Source: Larus michahellis (taxonomy: Eukaryota; Chordata; Aves; Charadriiformes; Laridae). From it: a stretch of 64,000 nucleotides of DNA. Made by a program: the position numbers and the translations under genes. The stretch spans positions 75,872,727 to 75,936,726 of the forward strand of contig NC_133900.1 of NCBI RefSeq assembly GCF_964199755.1, given 5' to 3'. Below are positions 11,300 to 23,300 of the stretch, piece by piece; position 1 is the first letter of the stretch, and each line of letters opens with the position of its first letter. Below the pieces are notes generated by a model. The model saw only the letters and a program-made list of their open reading frames with translations, was not told the DNA's origin and did not search any database.

Positions 11300-11870
11300 C
11301 GATTTCTAATTATTAATGTTCACTCTGGGATGGGGGAGAAAGGACTAGGACCCCCCCCCCGGCAGCTCTTCAGAGCTCTCAGCCCCAGGCGAGTCTCGGC
11401 TTCCTTTTCCAGTGGCGCAGCCGGCGTTCCAGGTAAAAAGGGGGAGCTGGGAGAATTGAAGGAGGGCGTTTTGCCCCTGCCAGAAGGGGAGGGAAGGGCC
11501 GTGCTTGACAAACGCCCCTCCACGCGCACGCGGAGAGACAGCAGCGGCCACGTCGGGCACCTTCGAATAAACGCGGCGCGAGTAAATCCCGAGGCGGACA
11601 CGTACAGACACACCTCAAAGGCCTGCGGCCTGCCGAGCGGGGCGGCCGTTTAGGAAGAGATCCGGGGGGAGGGGGGCAGAGAAGAAGACATGGACACGCA
11701 GCAACTTCCCGCAGGTGGGTTCTGGGTGGGGGGGAGAGGGAAAGTGCCTTTGTCAGAGGGGTGGGAGGGCAGGAGAGGCTTCGCCGCGACACCCGGGCAA
11801 CACCCGCATCGAGCAACTCGGGAAAGGAAAAAAACACCCAACTTCTAGAACCTCGGAAGCTACCGAAAGC
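11300..11870. promoter_or_regulatory. CpG-rich block (CpG-island-like) just past the CLOCK 3' end
   Basis: G+C-rich with dense CpGs (for example CCACGCGCACGCGGAG at about 11520 and ACGCGGCGCGAG at about 11571) next to very AT-rich DNA. On the plus strand an ATG at 11690 opens eight codons and runs into GTGGGT at 11715, resembling a short first exon with a donor. No protein is recognised. It could be a promoter for a transcript antisense to CLOCK, or simply CpG-rich intergenic DNA. Confidence 0.35.
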
Positions 11871-11891
11871 AACAGTTTTAAATGAGTTACA

Positions 11892-11897
11892 TTTATT
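11892..11897 (-). terminator. CLOCK: Distal poly(A) signal of CLOCK (AATAAA on minus strand)
   Basis: Plus-strand TTTATT, i.e. AATAAA in the CLOCK direction, at the border between AT-rich transcript-like sequence and CpG-rich DNA. It is the last canonical hexamer before the composition change, so it is the best candidate for the main end. Confidence 0.5.
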
Positions 11898-12386
11898 CAG
11901 TTAAAAAATTGACAGTTAGTAATGGTCACATGAACACCAGGGAACTGTATCTACATTTCCTGACGTCAATATGAGCGGCACCGGGGTTTTTCTGTTTGTT
12001 TTCCTTGCACGTATACAAATCTAATGCCAGTTAAAAAAAAAAAAAAACAAAAACAAAACAAAAAAAAACCCCAAAAAACCAAAACAAAACAAAACCGAAA
12101 CCCAAGACGCTGTGAAATCAACACTGCTTAAAAACTCAAAATCCCGCCGGATATATTTGGAAATAAATAATTTTTACCTTTCTCCTTTAAAAAAAAAAAC
12201 CAAAAACGACTCGCCGACCGACCGCTTTCAAAGCAGTGACATCTTTAAGACCGTTCCCAGAAGGGTTTCATAAATAATTACCCATTGATTGTCTATTAAT
12301 GCAGCATCTCGCAGTCTCAGCTGGGGGCTCTGTATTAGGCCATACAGTATTTTGTTGAGACACAGTGTTTTGTTTTGTGTTTTTCA

Positions 12387-12402
12387 CCCCCCCCCCCCCC
12401 CC
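12387..12402. repeat. 16-nt C homopolymer
   Basis: Sixteen C residues on the plus strand, so a G16 run in the inferred CLOCK 3'UTR, next to TTTTATTTC. Confidence 0.9.
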
Positions 12403-13084
12403 ATTTTATTTCGGTACAATTTCTTCGACTATAGCACGTCATGCCGGCAAAATTCATGCAGATGACAGAGCATGAAGCGTAGCAGAGCTTAAAATCACCT
12501 GTTTAAAACCAAAAACGAAACAAAACGAAACAAAAAAAAAAGACACGGAATGTAGTGTTAAAAATCATGACAGTGAAAAAGCAACGATCCAGTCCCGTGG
12601 ACGACCAAGACAATTTCAAACGTTCTCTCACAGTTGTCTACGATTTGTTTAAATACGTCTTTTAAAATCCAAATTCACTTAACTCTCTTCAACTTTTTCC
12701 ACCAGGGATAAGTAAAAAAATAAAAGGTTAATTATTAAAACTAGTCTCTTTTCCCTTTTAATCAAAATAACCATTTTCCAGCCCTCTGACTGTACATCTA
12801 ATTTTAATAATGATTTCAAATAGAGACACTTACGAATCTGACACGTTCGGCACCTCCCGATGCCCCGACATTTAAAACACTCGTAACGATACCCGGCTGA
12901 AACCTCGCAAAATAGAAACGGCTCTTGAATCGACTCCAACATTGGAAAAAGGCCACATCTTTACACCTTCCCGACATTTCCAGGCAAATTATAATCCTAA
13001 GGAACACTTAGAATTACCGAGCAGGCAAACGAGCCGCCAGATGATTCTCTCTCATAGGCAACCGTGCAACTTCAAAAAGCCTCT

Positions 13085-13108
13085 TTCCTTCCTTCCTTCC
13101 TTCCTTCC
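13085..13108. repeat. (TTCC)n tetranucleotide repeat
   Basis: About six TTCC units in the inferred CLOCK 3'UTR (GGAA repeat on the transcript). Confidence 0.85.
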
Positions 13109-13380
13109 ACCCGAGGAATCCTTCCTCGCTAATCCCGTCCCCTGGCCACATAAAACACGAAGCCCCCCCAGGTTTTAGAAGCCTTTTTAATCTTTGCACT
13201 TTGAGCCTCGAAGGATCACCATATTCAAGAAACATTTTCCAGAAATGTCTCTCTTGACAGTTTTACGCATGTTAAGTTATTCCTCGATGCCCCCCCTCCC
13301 CCGGCTTTTAACAGTTTCACTGACTAAAGAAATAAACTGCTTTTCAAATAGTCTTTTCAGTAAAGTGCTTGGTATTACTC

Positions 13381-13409
<29 letters not shown>
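13381..13409. repeat. 29-nt A homopolymer
   Basis: Twenty-nine A residues on the plus strand, so a U29 tract in the inferred CLOCK 3'UTR. Confidence 0.9.
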
Positions 13410-13415
<6 letters not shown>

Positions 13416-16400
13416 GTGCTATTTAAGAGAATTTCTTTTGCTGTGAAAAAACCTGCCTGATATAGCTTCAGTTTATTTGTTTTCACCTAAAGCTGAAACG
13501 AAACCTCTCTCTTGTAAGGATACCGGGTTACTGGTTTTGGTGTTTGGCAGCAGGCGGGACGCCCGCAGAAGGTGGTGACACACTGGAACCGCAGTGCAGA
13601 AGGTAAACCCTCTAGGTGAAATGGAAGGCATATGGAGAGCTCCTACTTAGAATCCTTTCGTATCTATATACAAATACAATATATATTAAATATAATATAA
13701 AAATAAGCTATATTCTTTTTTTTTTTTTTTTCCCCTCTGAAGTTATCCTAGAAGCTTTTCTTCAAATCCTCACCCATCGCAGGCAAACAATGTCTGTCTC
13801 CTCAGCTCCACGCGGTCACGCCGCCTTTTCCGCGCCACTCGGAACCACCAGCCCGGTCCTTCATAAGCCCAACCCTCTCCTTAACGGGCTCCTTCCCTTC
13901 TGTCGGAGCCATCTCTAACCTTTGCCCTCCAGAACCTGCAGCATCGCGGCCTTCGTTACCCTGCTATTTATTAGGAGGTTGCAAATTAAGTCTACGAGTG
14001 TAGTAAAGGAGCCCGGGCAGAAGCAAAAGGCTGATTAAGAGGCGACAGCCTGGTTCTCCTCTTCCCACTAAAGATCAAGGAGAGTTCAGCAACTGATTCA
14101 GCGACAGGGGAAAAGCTGCAGAGCCTTTAAAAAAATACGCTTTTTTAGTCATTAAGCTGTGAAACAAAGCATCCGCATCCTCGCACGGAATCTGGCGCAA
14201 GGTCTACGCCCTCGCTTGCCCGATTCGTGGCAGGAATTTTTCAAACGCGTGCTCCGTTTTTCCAGTTTGTTTCTTTGAATTTCCCCGTCCCCTCTCCTTT
14301 CTCTACTCGCCGGCAGTTCTGCAACGGAGCGACCTCCCTCCCGGGTTACAGAAAAGCTGCGCGATCAAAGCGGACGTTTCGCTAGTTCTCTTTCAGCCAT
14401 CACCTAATTCCTCTCTTGCCGAGCTTAGCCTTTTTACTGACAGACCGATAGCAGCACACCAGAGTGTTTGGGAAGGGGGAAAGAGGATGAGAAGTTTAAA
14501 TGAAGCTTTATATAAAAAGCCGCATCATTAACTGTCTGGCTGGTATCTCTATTTTCTGTAATTCTCAGTATAATAGCTTAATAAAACCTATTTTACCGCT
14601 ATTCAATAGTTCTAACAGCACTATTAAAGCTCTCCCAGTTTTCTTTTTTAGTGCTATATTATTATGGTAATTGGTTAATTTTTAATTTTAATCTAACCTA
14701 TCTTCCATTAAGCAAAAGTAGCACAGACGCCTAGTCAACGCAGCTTAATTTCGAAACAAGGTGGAATGGCGTGGTAGGGATAATAGAGCAAGGCAGGATT
14801 TCTTTACACAGAACTTTACAGAAAGGGGTTTTGGACAATTATTCCAGCCCAGTGAATGCCAGAAATCCCTTTAAAGAAGGGGAAGTTTTCCTTGCTGTGT
14901 TTGGTATTGGCATCTGTTCCTCGCTCCAGGTTGCAAGAGGCTCCTCGGAGCAGAAAACCATCCCGTTCTCTTTGGTACTGTGTTTCTCCCACTCTCCTTC
15001 CTTGTTCGCTACTCTGCTTTTTTGGTGCCAAACTCCTGCTTTGTAACTCGGGGGAATAACAAAAGATCTAAGGGTGGGACGCGTGCGAAGGCAAAAGCCG
15101 GTCTCGGAACGCAACCGACTCCACCAAAGGCTTGGCCAAACCGGTATCGCCTTCCTGTGGGTTTGGTTCCTCCAGCAATACAATCAAACTGCTTCGTAGT
15201 ACAAAATAGTCCATCACCATTTGGTTACATTCATTCAGCTCCTCCTCAGCATTCAAGATTAATCCAGCTTTCTCTCCCTAGTACTAATTTTAACTGCTTT
15301 TACTGTTTTTAATCATCAGATCTATCAGCATTTTTTCATCTCCCTCTGAAGTTCTGGTTTCCACAAACTAGTACCTTAAAAACCTACTGAACGTTTACTT
15401 AAAATAGCACATCCTATCTGTTGGAACTTTTTATTTTCTTTATAAAGTGAAGTTGCCTTCTGAAGTCTTAGTTCAGTGGTATCTCTTAAAATCAATAGCC
15501 TGGTAGTGTTAAATGCAACCATGATCTCCCCCAACGCACACTTTAAACGCTACAAAAATGATTTAAAACAACAACAACAACAAAAATCAGCTTATTATTC
15601 CTCCTCCTGCAAAAAGAGTAATGGATACTTTTAGATTTTGTTGATCTTTTAAGAGCATTACCTTCAAGGTCTGAGATTTGAGAGACTCCTCTCTGTTTCC
15701 GGCTAGTGTTTGAGGGGGAGCACCACTCAAAAATGCTCATGTTCTCAACTCAGACCATAATCAAAACCAACACAGGTACAGAAATAGCTATGAAGAAGAG
15801 ACACAAGTCTGGCTGACAACGTACTAAGACTTCAAAATCGGAAATGGTTACAGATTGAAGACGTCGTAATTCAAGATGTTCAACGTTATCACCTGAATTC
15901 AAATCAAGGCACTATGGGTTTTGTTGTTGTTGTTAAAATGACCCTGAATTAGTTCTGACTTAGTTTTGAAGGAGAATAAAAAGATTCCAACATATTTTAA
16001 CAAGTTACAATTCTCACCACAGAGAAAGTGGTTAAAAAGTGCCCAAAAGGTTATTAAATGTAAATATATTTTTGTGCAAATTACTCCTATAACTGAAACA
16101 TTCTTGAAAATTACTCTTTTTTTTTTTTTTAAACCTTTTACATAAATATTTCCAACTATGAACTATATCAAAAGATAGCTTTGGGGAATAAAATTCCAAA
16201 CCATCCGCAAGAAAGCAGTGCAAATTCCTATTTTTCAAATAAAACGATGAATTAATTATATGAAACGATGGATGATCCTCATGAACCTGAATGTCCTGAA
16301 CCCTGATGCGTGATCACCAGTTCAAACAGCTTCATCAATAATTTAACTTCGAGAAGTCAACTAACCAACACACACTGTACCTCACCGGACAAACCCTGAC

Positions 16401-17125
16401 ATCACAGACAAAGCACAAACAAGAGACTTGTGCCCACATTAAGGGTGAAAATAACGATGCATCGTGTTGTAAACAAAAAGGGTAGAACAGAGGAAAACAT
16501 CAGGCTGAGTATGGCGTGAGAATTTAGGGAAACGAGATTCAAACCTACAAAGAACAGATTACGTTTTCATGCATCATATAAAATATTTTGCTCTTTCTCC
16601 TTTTATGCAGACATATACACAATATTTTACAGCATCTGTACAACAGAGAACTGGATTTCACACAACATTTTCAAAATATTTACTGTCCCATAATCATCTG
16701 AAAAAAATTAGATGGTTTTTGGACTATATTCCTGGCATTTTTTTTCTGCTGATTCAAACAATTGCTCCGTGTCCATTTTAACACTTTAAAAATGTACAGG
16801 ATTGATAAAAATACCAATATTTTCAGCATCCCTCTCATTTCAGTCACATTTTGAGATTTCACCTGGACAAATTAACACATGGCAGCAAATCCTTTAGAAC
16901 ACAGAAACCAGGGCAACTATCGAAGTTGGCCACGTCCCCACCACCGTCTTGTGGCTTTTCTTAACAGATTCTGGAAGTCAGGAGTAGATCTCAACACCGC
17001 GGCGTTAGAAAGCCTTTGTCCTGCTACCTCCGCAGCCTCAGTGCAACCGTGTTGTGGAGCAGCCCCCTCCTGGTAGTTTGCTTAAAAAAAGAAAACCAAA
17101 ACCAACCCAGAGGCAGAGCCCCACA

Positions 17126-17314
17126 TTATTGTGGCTGAACTTTGGAAGGATCCGTCATCTTGTCAGTTCTGTGTCGTGACAGTTGCTGCTGCTGCTGCTG
17201 CTGCTGAGACTGATGCTGCTGGTGGTGGGACTGAGTAAAAGTGCTTTGTTGTAGTGGGAAAGCAGCAGAGAGGATAAGCTGAGCTGACTGATTTCCGTGA
17301 AGTAACCTGGATGT
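17126..17314 (-). CDS. CLOCK: CLOCK last coding exon 20 (residues 790-851) with Clock poly-Q tract, stop TAA
   Basis: 189 nt from acceptor TTTTAG to TAA (17126-17128). Encodes [20 protein letters not shown], then SHHQQHQS, eight glutamines, LSRHRTD and the end KVQPQ. The same exon continues into the 3'UTR. This is the exon genotyped as ClkpolyQ in bird migration and phenology studies. Confidence 0.97.
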   Translation of the reverse strand, partial: TSRLLHGNQSAQLILSAAFPLQQSTFTQSHHQQHQSQQQQQQQQLSRHRTDKMTDPSKVQPQ

Positions 17315-20300
17315 CTAAAACAGGCAAATAGGAAAAGATTATTTTTTTCCTGATGCACCGGGAAACACAGGTCTCGCTGGTTTTTGAAACTTTTCACAAG
17401 GGTTCAATCAAAATAAACTTCTGATTTGGTCATTTAAGCCGAGCAAACAATGCAAAGTTTAGCACATATGAGCATCTGACCAATTAATAAAACAGCTGTA
17501 ACTGGTCGCCGTAATTTCCCGTGACGATGGGTAGGAACACACGGCAGTTTGTCTCCGTTTCAACCCACACGAGCATAACAGGGCTTAAGGAATCTATTTG
17601 AACAAGCGCAGGTGGCTGTCACTGCAGTCAAACGAAAACACAGTCCATGGCTTGGCACAGCCCACATTTATCCCCCCAGCCAAAATGAACAACGAAACCG
17701 CTGCATTTGCAGCCCCAAACGACTCCTTTGAAGGCAATTAATTACTACTGGAAATAGTACTTTGTCTTAATGTTCATCTTTTTAGAACTAAAAGATGACG
17801 GTTACCGAAGAAAAGCAACGAAGGATGGGCGCAAATGCACTTGGATGTCTCAATCCAGAAACATACGCTGCAGTAGAAAATAAAACTACATCGACTGCCG
17901 CACCTACAGACTCAGACTGCAAGAAGCCCCAGTGAGCAGAGGCAGGAAAAGCACTTTTCTCCCTTTTTAAAGAGTGTTTGCTTCACTTCAAATTCTAGCA
18001 CTTTTAATAGCTTGTATTAAAAATACTAAACTTTTGCCTGGAGAGAAACTCTAGGACAGGGAACAGACCTTTGGAGATCTTCATCTTTCACAGATCTTCT
18101 GGTTTTCACCAGAATTAAGTCAAACTTGTACAACCTTTATAATTTATAAACAGAGGCACAGACATTACCAAACTGCTAAACGGCATGGTTGTTACGGTAT
18201 TGTTTTTATATAATATACACATTTATATAATATATATATTTTTAATATATCTATTACAGACTTGTCAGAGAACACATGCCAATCTGTGCTCTGGTTTGAT
18301 TCAGTTCAAGAGCCTCCCGCTGCATGAGTGCTAAAATTCTTCAGCCCTCTTCTTGAGAGTCAACTTGCAGCCGAAAAGCCTTTGCCTGATGCACGACTGA
18401 AATCGGTGTGTTCCCATGAAAGATTTTTTCAACAAGATAGTATTTTCCGCCAATGACCCAGAGAAAAAAGGTTTTACTCAGCCCTAAACACAACCGTAAC
18501 CATTCCTTGTGCATATAAATGTAGGTTAAACCCCCAATTACTTACTGCACTTGTATATATTCCAACCATGCACAGGGTCCCAAATTTAGTGCAAATGGGA
18601 GACCAGACATAGTAAGAAATACTTGCAAAATAAGGATATTTAATCATGTATACTCTTAAAGAGTAAAAAAAAAATAATTTACAATCCCAGAGTAGTTAAA
18701 GAATGTTAAGAACGTGCACAAACTACATTGTGGTAGTTACATGGGCTTTATCTTTCTTTGGAGAAGGCAACATCAGAGGTCAAATTAAGATAATTTTTAA
18801 CCCACGTCTTCTTGGAGGCGCTTCTTCTCACGTTCTTCCTACCACTACATCTCCCCCACCAACATCACCTGCTGGTGAGCTACATGCCCGTGATAAACTG
18901 GAATCAACAAACGGCAACAGATTTTCCCATCAATTCTTTCTACCTTCTGTTTCGTTTCTTTTCGAGACTGCCTATCTCTAAAGCCTTTGGGTTTCGCCTT
19001 CCTTCTCTTTTAATCTGTCCTCTCTTCTTTCTCCACTAAAACAAGGTTATTCTCTACTTTTTGCTTACAAGGTTACTTGCTGCTCACTGGACAGATGTTC
19101 ATGCCTCACGTTACAAGGATGTGTCTTGCTTTGGGCTGCACGCTGCTTTCCAGACCAAGCAATTCTGTTTGAGGTCATCTCTCATACCTTCTTGCATTAA
19201 TATGAGAAAGCAAAGAAAACGCAAGCTGTTTTAAAGGGAAACATCCATTTCTTCATCCCATGCTCAACTAAGAGCAGTGATTCAAAGGAAAGATATAGAA
19301 CAGGACAAAGCAGAAAGTGAAACTGCAGGAAAGACAAGCTCTCCTTTAAGTAGTAAGATTTTAAAGAATGGCTTCAGAATAAACTTATCTCACGCATCAG
19401 GCTTGGTCATAGGTTACCAGGCTGGATGGGGCTTTGAGCAACCTGGTCCAGTGGGAGGTGTCCCTGCCCATGGCAGGGGGGTTGGAACAAGATGATCTTT
19501 AAGGTCCCTTCCAATCCGAACCATCCTACGATTCTATGATTTTAAGCGCTCTGTTTGCAGATAAAGCACCTCTAGGACAAGCTAGCAATGCTGAAAGTGT
19601 CAGGACTTTGAAAAATTTGCAGAGAACGCTGCTTTACCTGTAGGAACTGCTGGGGGTGCTGGGTCAGCTGCGGCTGAGCTGGTTGCTGAACCGTGGTGAG
19701 CTGCTGCTGCTGGTCTTGCTGACTTTGCTGCTGCTGCTGCGATAAAGTCTGTGGCTGCTGCTGTTGGGCAGCAAAAGTGGGATAAGCTGTCACCACCTGT
19801 CCCATAAACATCGTGCTTGGTACCATCACTGCTCCACACGCTACTGGGGCCGTGACAAGTTTTGTTACAAGCTGCTGACCTTGAGAAAATCTGTTAATGG
19901 AAAAAGATATTTGGAGATTTGGAGTCCCTTCAGGAAAAAGAAAAATCAAGCATCATGTGCAGTTGAGAAATGCAGATTTGTGAAGCTCATACTTTGCTAT
20001 AACAACAACGGTTTTGATAAGCCTGTGAACATGTTATTTTGGGCAAAGTTTAGTTTAACAGTTGTATCTAGATATAGTTAAAATAATAAATCACGTGATT
20101 TTTTACTGCTACTTTAGTTCCTTTTGCATATGATGCAGCTACGTAAGCATATCATTATAGCAAGTCATCTGAATATTGGTCTTGAAGATATACCTGATTT
20201 GTCTTTCCTGTGTAAAAGTGGTTACTGCAGCAGCATTCTGGTTATTGTTCTGTGGTAAGCTAGAAGGAACCTGGACCACATTTCCCGTTGTTGGCTGAGA

Positions 20301-23300
20301 AATCACCATAGTGTTATACAAAGGTGCTGAGACTGTGTTCTGTGACTGACCGGCAAGAGAAGACTGTTGATTGTGTCCACTAACTACATTTTGTTGATTA
20401 TGCTGAAAAGAAAAAAAATATTTTATGAGACAGTAATTAGAACATAGCCAGGTACTACAGCTGCCCTCCTCATTGTCATTGCCCATTATTCACAACTGAC
20501 AATGTTTTTCTATTACGAATGAATGCTCAATTTCAAGTACGCAGGTATTTCTGCTGACTGAGGACTTGGAGGTGGGACTGGCCCTCAAACATCTGAAAAT
20601 CTCTTACATTAACCTCTTTTCCTCTTCAGGTTATTTTTTCCTGTATTTTTTCAGCTACTTGCATACTGTTTGCTCAAGAGCCTGTTTTCTACTCCTTTAG
20701 CATCTCTGTGCCAGGCTTAGACTGAAATGTGCACACCACGTCAATCAATTTCTTACTTGCAAGCTTGGAACTAGCTTACTGCCGAGATGGTAACACTGTG
20801 CACCACTACTCTGCCTCTTCACAAATCTCGAAAAGAAAGTATGGAATTTGGATAAAGGTTCAGAGGAGGGTGACCACAGAGTCGGAGGTATAAAGAGCCT
20901 CCATATACAAAATGATCAAACCCAGCAGAAGTGTTCAGCTTGAAGAACAGGCTTTTATGGAGATACATGTGACAGAGGATTTGAAGTCATGTATGACTGA
21001 GAAGATGAAAAATGAATAGCTGCTCAATGTGTTTCCCAGTATATGAGCTTGGTGGTAGGTTTAAAAAACAAACAAAATTTCAGAGATAGAAAAGCTGCAG
21101 AACAACACTGTGAGATACTGTGGATTTCAAAAGTTTACATGGAATCAAAAGAAACTGAATAAAGTCATAGAAGAAAAAGGCTATTATAGATGTCATACGC
21201 CTATGGCATCTAACTGAAACTGCCGAAGAGTAGAAAAGTCAACTGCAGAAGCACCAATTTATGCTCGTCCTGCTCCTATGCTTTTCTAGTTATTTGCTAA
21301 CCTAGTACAATTTTCAAGTTGAGCCTTCCGTCAACAGAAAATTAAGAGACACTCAAAAAAAGGCAAGCTAAAAGTTTTCTTGATACTGGTCTTTCCAAAA
21401 AAGCTACTTGTTATTAAATATTTACATGCCTAAGTCTTAAAATAAAAACAAGATCTGAAGTTGCATTATCAAGAACATAAACGCATTTCAATTGTAAAAC
21501 TTGGAACATCAAGAAATTAATACGACTCAAAGGACATTGGTCCAAAAAAATGGGGAGGGGGATGTCAGGGACGCTATTGTTGTGTTTCAGGTATGGTTTT
21601 GAGCATATATTCTCTCCAGCAAAATCAATAATGAGAATTTTACCTGCGTTGCAGTACTCTGCAAAGGCTGCTGCTGTACCATGTGTGGAGCACTTATATG
21701 GCCTGTGTTCATCCCACTTTGAGTCTGATTAGTTTGAACAACTTGACCTTGCATGTTTATTGGCGTGAGCTGCTGAACATTTGAAGAATTTCCAGAAGCA
21801 AGCTGCACAGAACCAAAGTTGAGTCCAGAAGTTGACTGCTGCAAGAACATCTTAAAAAAAAAAATATCCACAAGTTAGCTTTTAAGAAAAATCTGTTAAC
21901 TGTGCAAGACGTTTTAAGAGAAACTGAACTTAATTATTTTAAATTAATATAAAATAAAGTTTCATCTTGGTAATTAGAAGTGTTGAAACAGCACTGCAGC
22001 CACCAACAGCAAAAGGCCCAACTCCCATATGGGGTCAATATTCAGAGACTCTACTGTAATTGGTAAGATACGAATCAAAATCCTGATTTATAGAGCCCTA
22101 AACATTAAGGTTTAATATTTGTTCTTGAAGAAAAAGTACTATTTAGAGACTAACTTGCAACGTAGTCTACAACTGTCTACAGACAAAATGTATTTGCGAT
22201 CACATTTCTGTTTGTAGGATCTCCAGTAGTGAAACAAATTCAAATGAAGAAAATCTCAGAATGAACAGATCCAGGCATAGCACCAAGAATGTAATTTTCC
22301 TTGGCAACAAAGAAATCATAATGATTATAGTGATCTTTCCAACATCATCATCAGAATAAACTGAATTCAGCACATAAATATTTGAGTCTTTCCAAAAAGT
22401 TAGGCCCAAGACTACGAGGGGACAGGGTAATAAGGTAGAATGTGCAGCACTGTTGCGGTTTGGGTATTTTCTCAATTATTTCTTCTATATTTTCCCTAGT
22501 TTCCACAGACTTGAACAAGGTCCCTCCACAGCGCATGAGAAGAGAGCTGGGAATGTCTCCTTTTGTGTCATCTGTAAGTTTACTGCTGTCAGGCTTAACG
22601 CTAGACACGATAAAACACTGAAAATGGCACATGCCAGAAACTCCTACTCTTCAACAGAACTTAAGCTACATATTCAATACTTCTGTGAAGTAATTTTTTC
22701 TACTCTTTATTCACAATCCACACTGAAAATATTTACATTATTTCCTTAAGGTATATTTTTGGTTTGGGTGGGGTTTGTTTTTTTTTTTTTCTTAAACTAG
22801 AAAAACCTAATAGGGTCATTCTTTTCTTCCAGGGAGCGCTGCTGAAAAGAGAATGTTTAAAATTAGAAAAAAATATACTGGTTAAAATACAGCTATCAAG
22901 TAGTCAGCTGCTTGACTGAGTAATGCGTCCTCTAGACTTCTTCTCTGGTTCAGTAACTACTTCAGGAATAGCGTGGCCAGCAGGAGCAGGGAAGTGATGG
23001 TGCCTCTGTACTCGGCACTGGTGAGGCCTCACCTCGAGTACCGTGTTCAGTTCTGGGCCCCTCTGTACAACAGGGACATTGAGGTGCTGGAGCGTGTCCA
23101 GAGGAGAGCTACCAGGTTGGTGAGGGGTCTGGAGACCAGGTCATATGAGGAGAGGCTGAGGGAGCTGGGCATGTTTAGCTTGGAGAAGCGGAGGCTGAGG
23201 GGAGACCTCATTGCCCTCTACAACTACCTGAAAGGAGGTTGGAGAGAGGTGGGTGTTGGCCTCTTCTCCCAGGTGAATAATGACAGGACCAGAGGAAATG

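Larger units (their letters stand above)
11875..17125 (-). other. CLOCK: CLOCK 3'UTR (about 5.2 kb, inferred)
   Basis: After the CLOCK stop the minus strand runs about 5.2 kb through AT-rich, mostly transposon-free sequence to AATAAA (plus-strand TTTATT) at 11892-11897, where composition changes sharply to CpG-rich. Other AATAAA hexamers on the minus strand lie at 15430-15435, 13967-13972, 13472-13477 and 12405-12410, so shorter isoforms are possible. It contains many ATTTA pentamers, a TGACGTCA palindrome at 11961-11968, a 16-C run at 12387-12402, a TTCC repeat at 13085-13108, a 29-A run at 13381-13409 and A/C-rich low-complexity DNA at about 12030-12110. A long 3'UTR is known for vertebrate CLOCK; the exact end here is inferred. 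Confidence 0.55.

Noticed and set aside
11379..11837. 152-codon open frame on the minus strand in the CpG-rich block
   Set aside because: Stops are rare in G+C-rich DNA; the product is Pro/Arg/Ser-rich with no recognisable domain, and overlapping frames on both strands are equally open.
16255..16325. GATGATCC...CTGA pattern resembling box C/D snoRNA signals
   Set aside because: Boxes are imperfect, the terminal stem is missing, and the repeated ATG/CTGA words are low-information.
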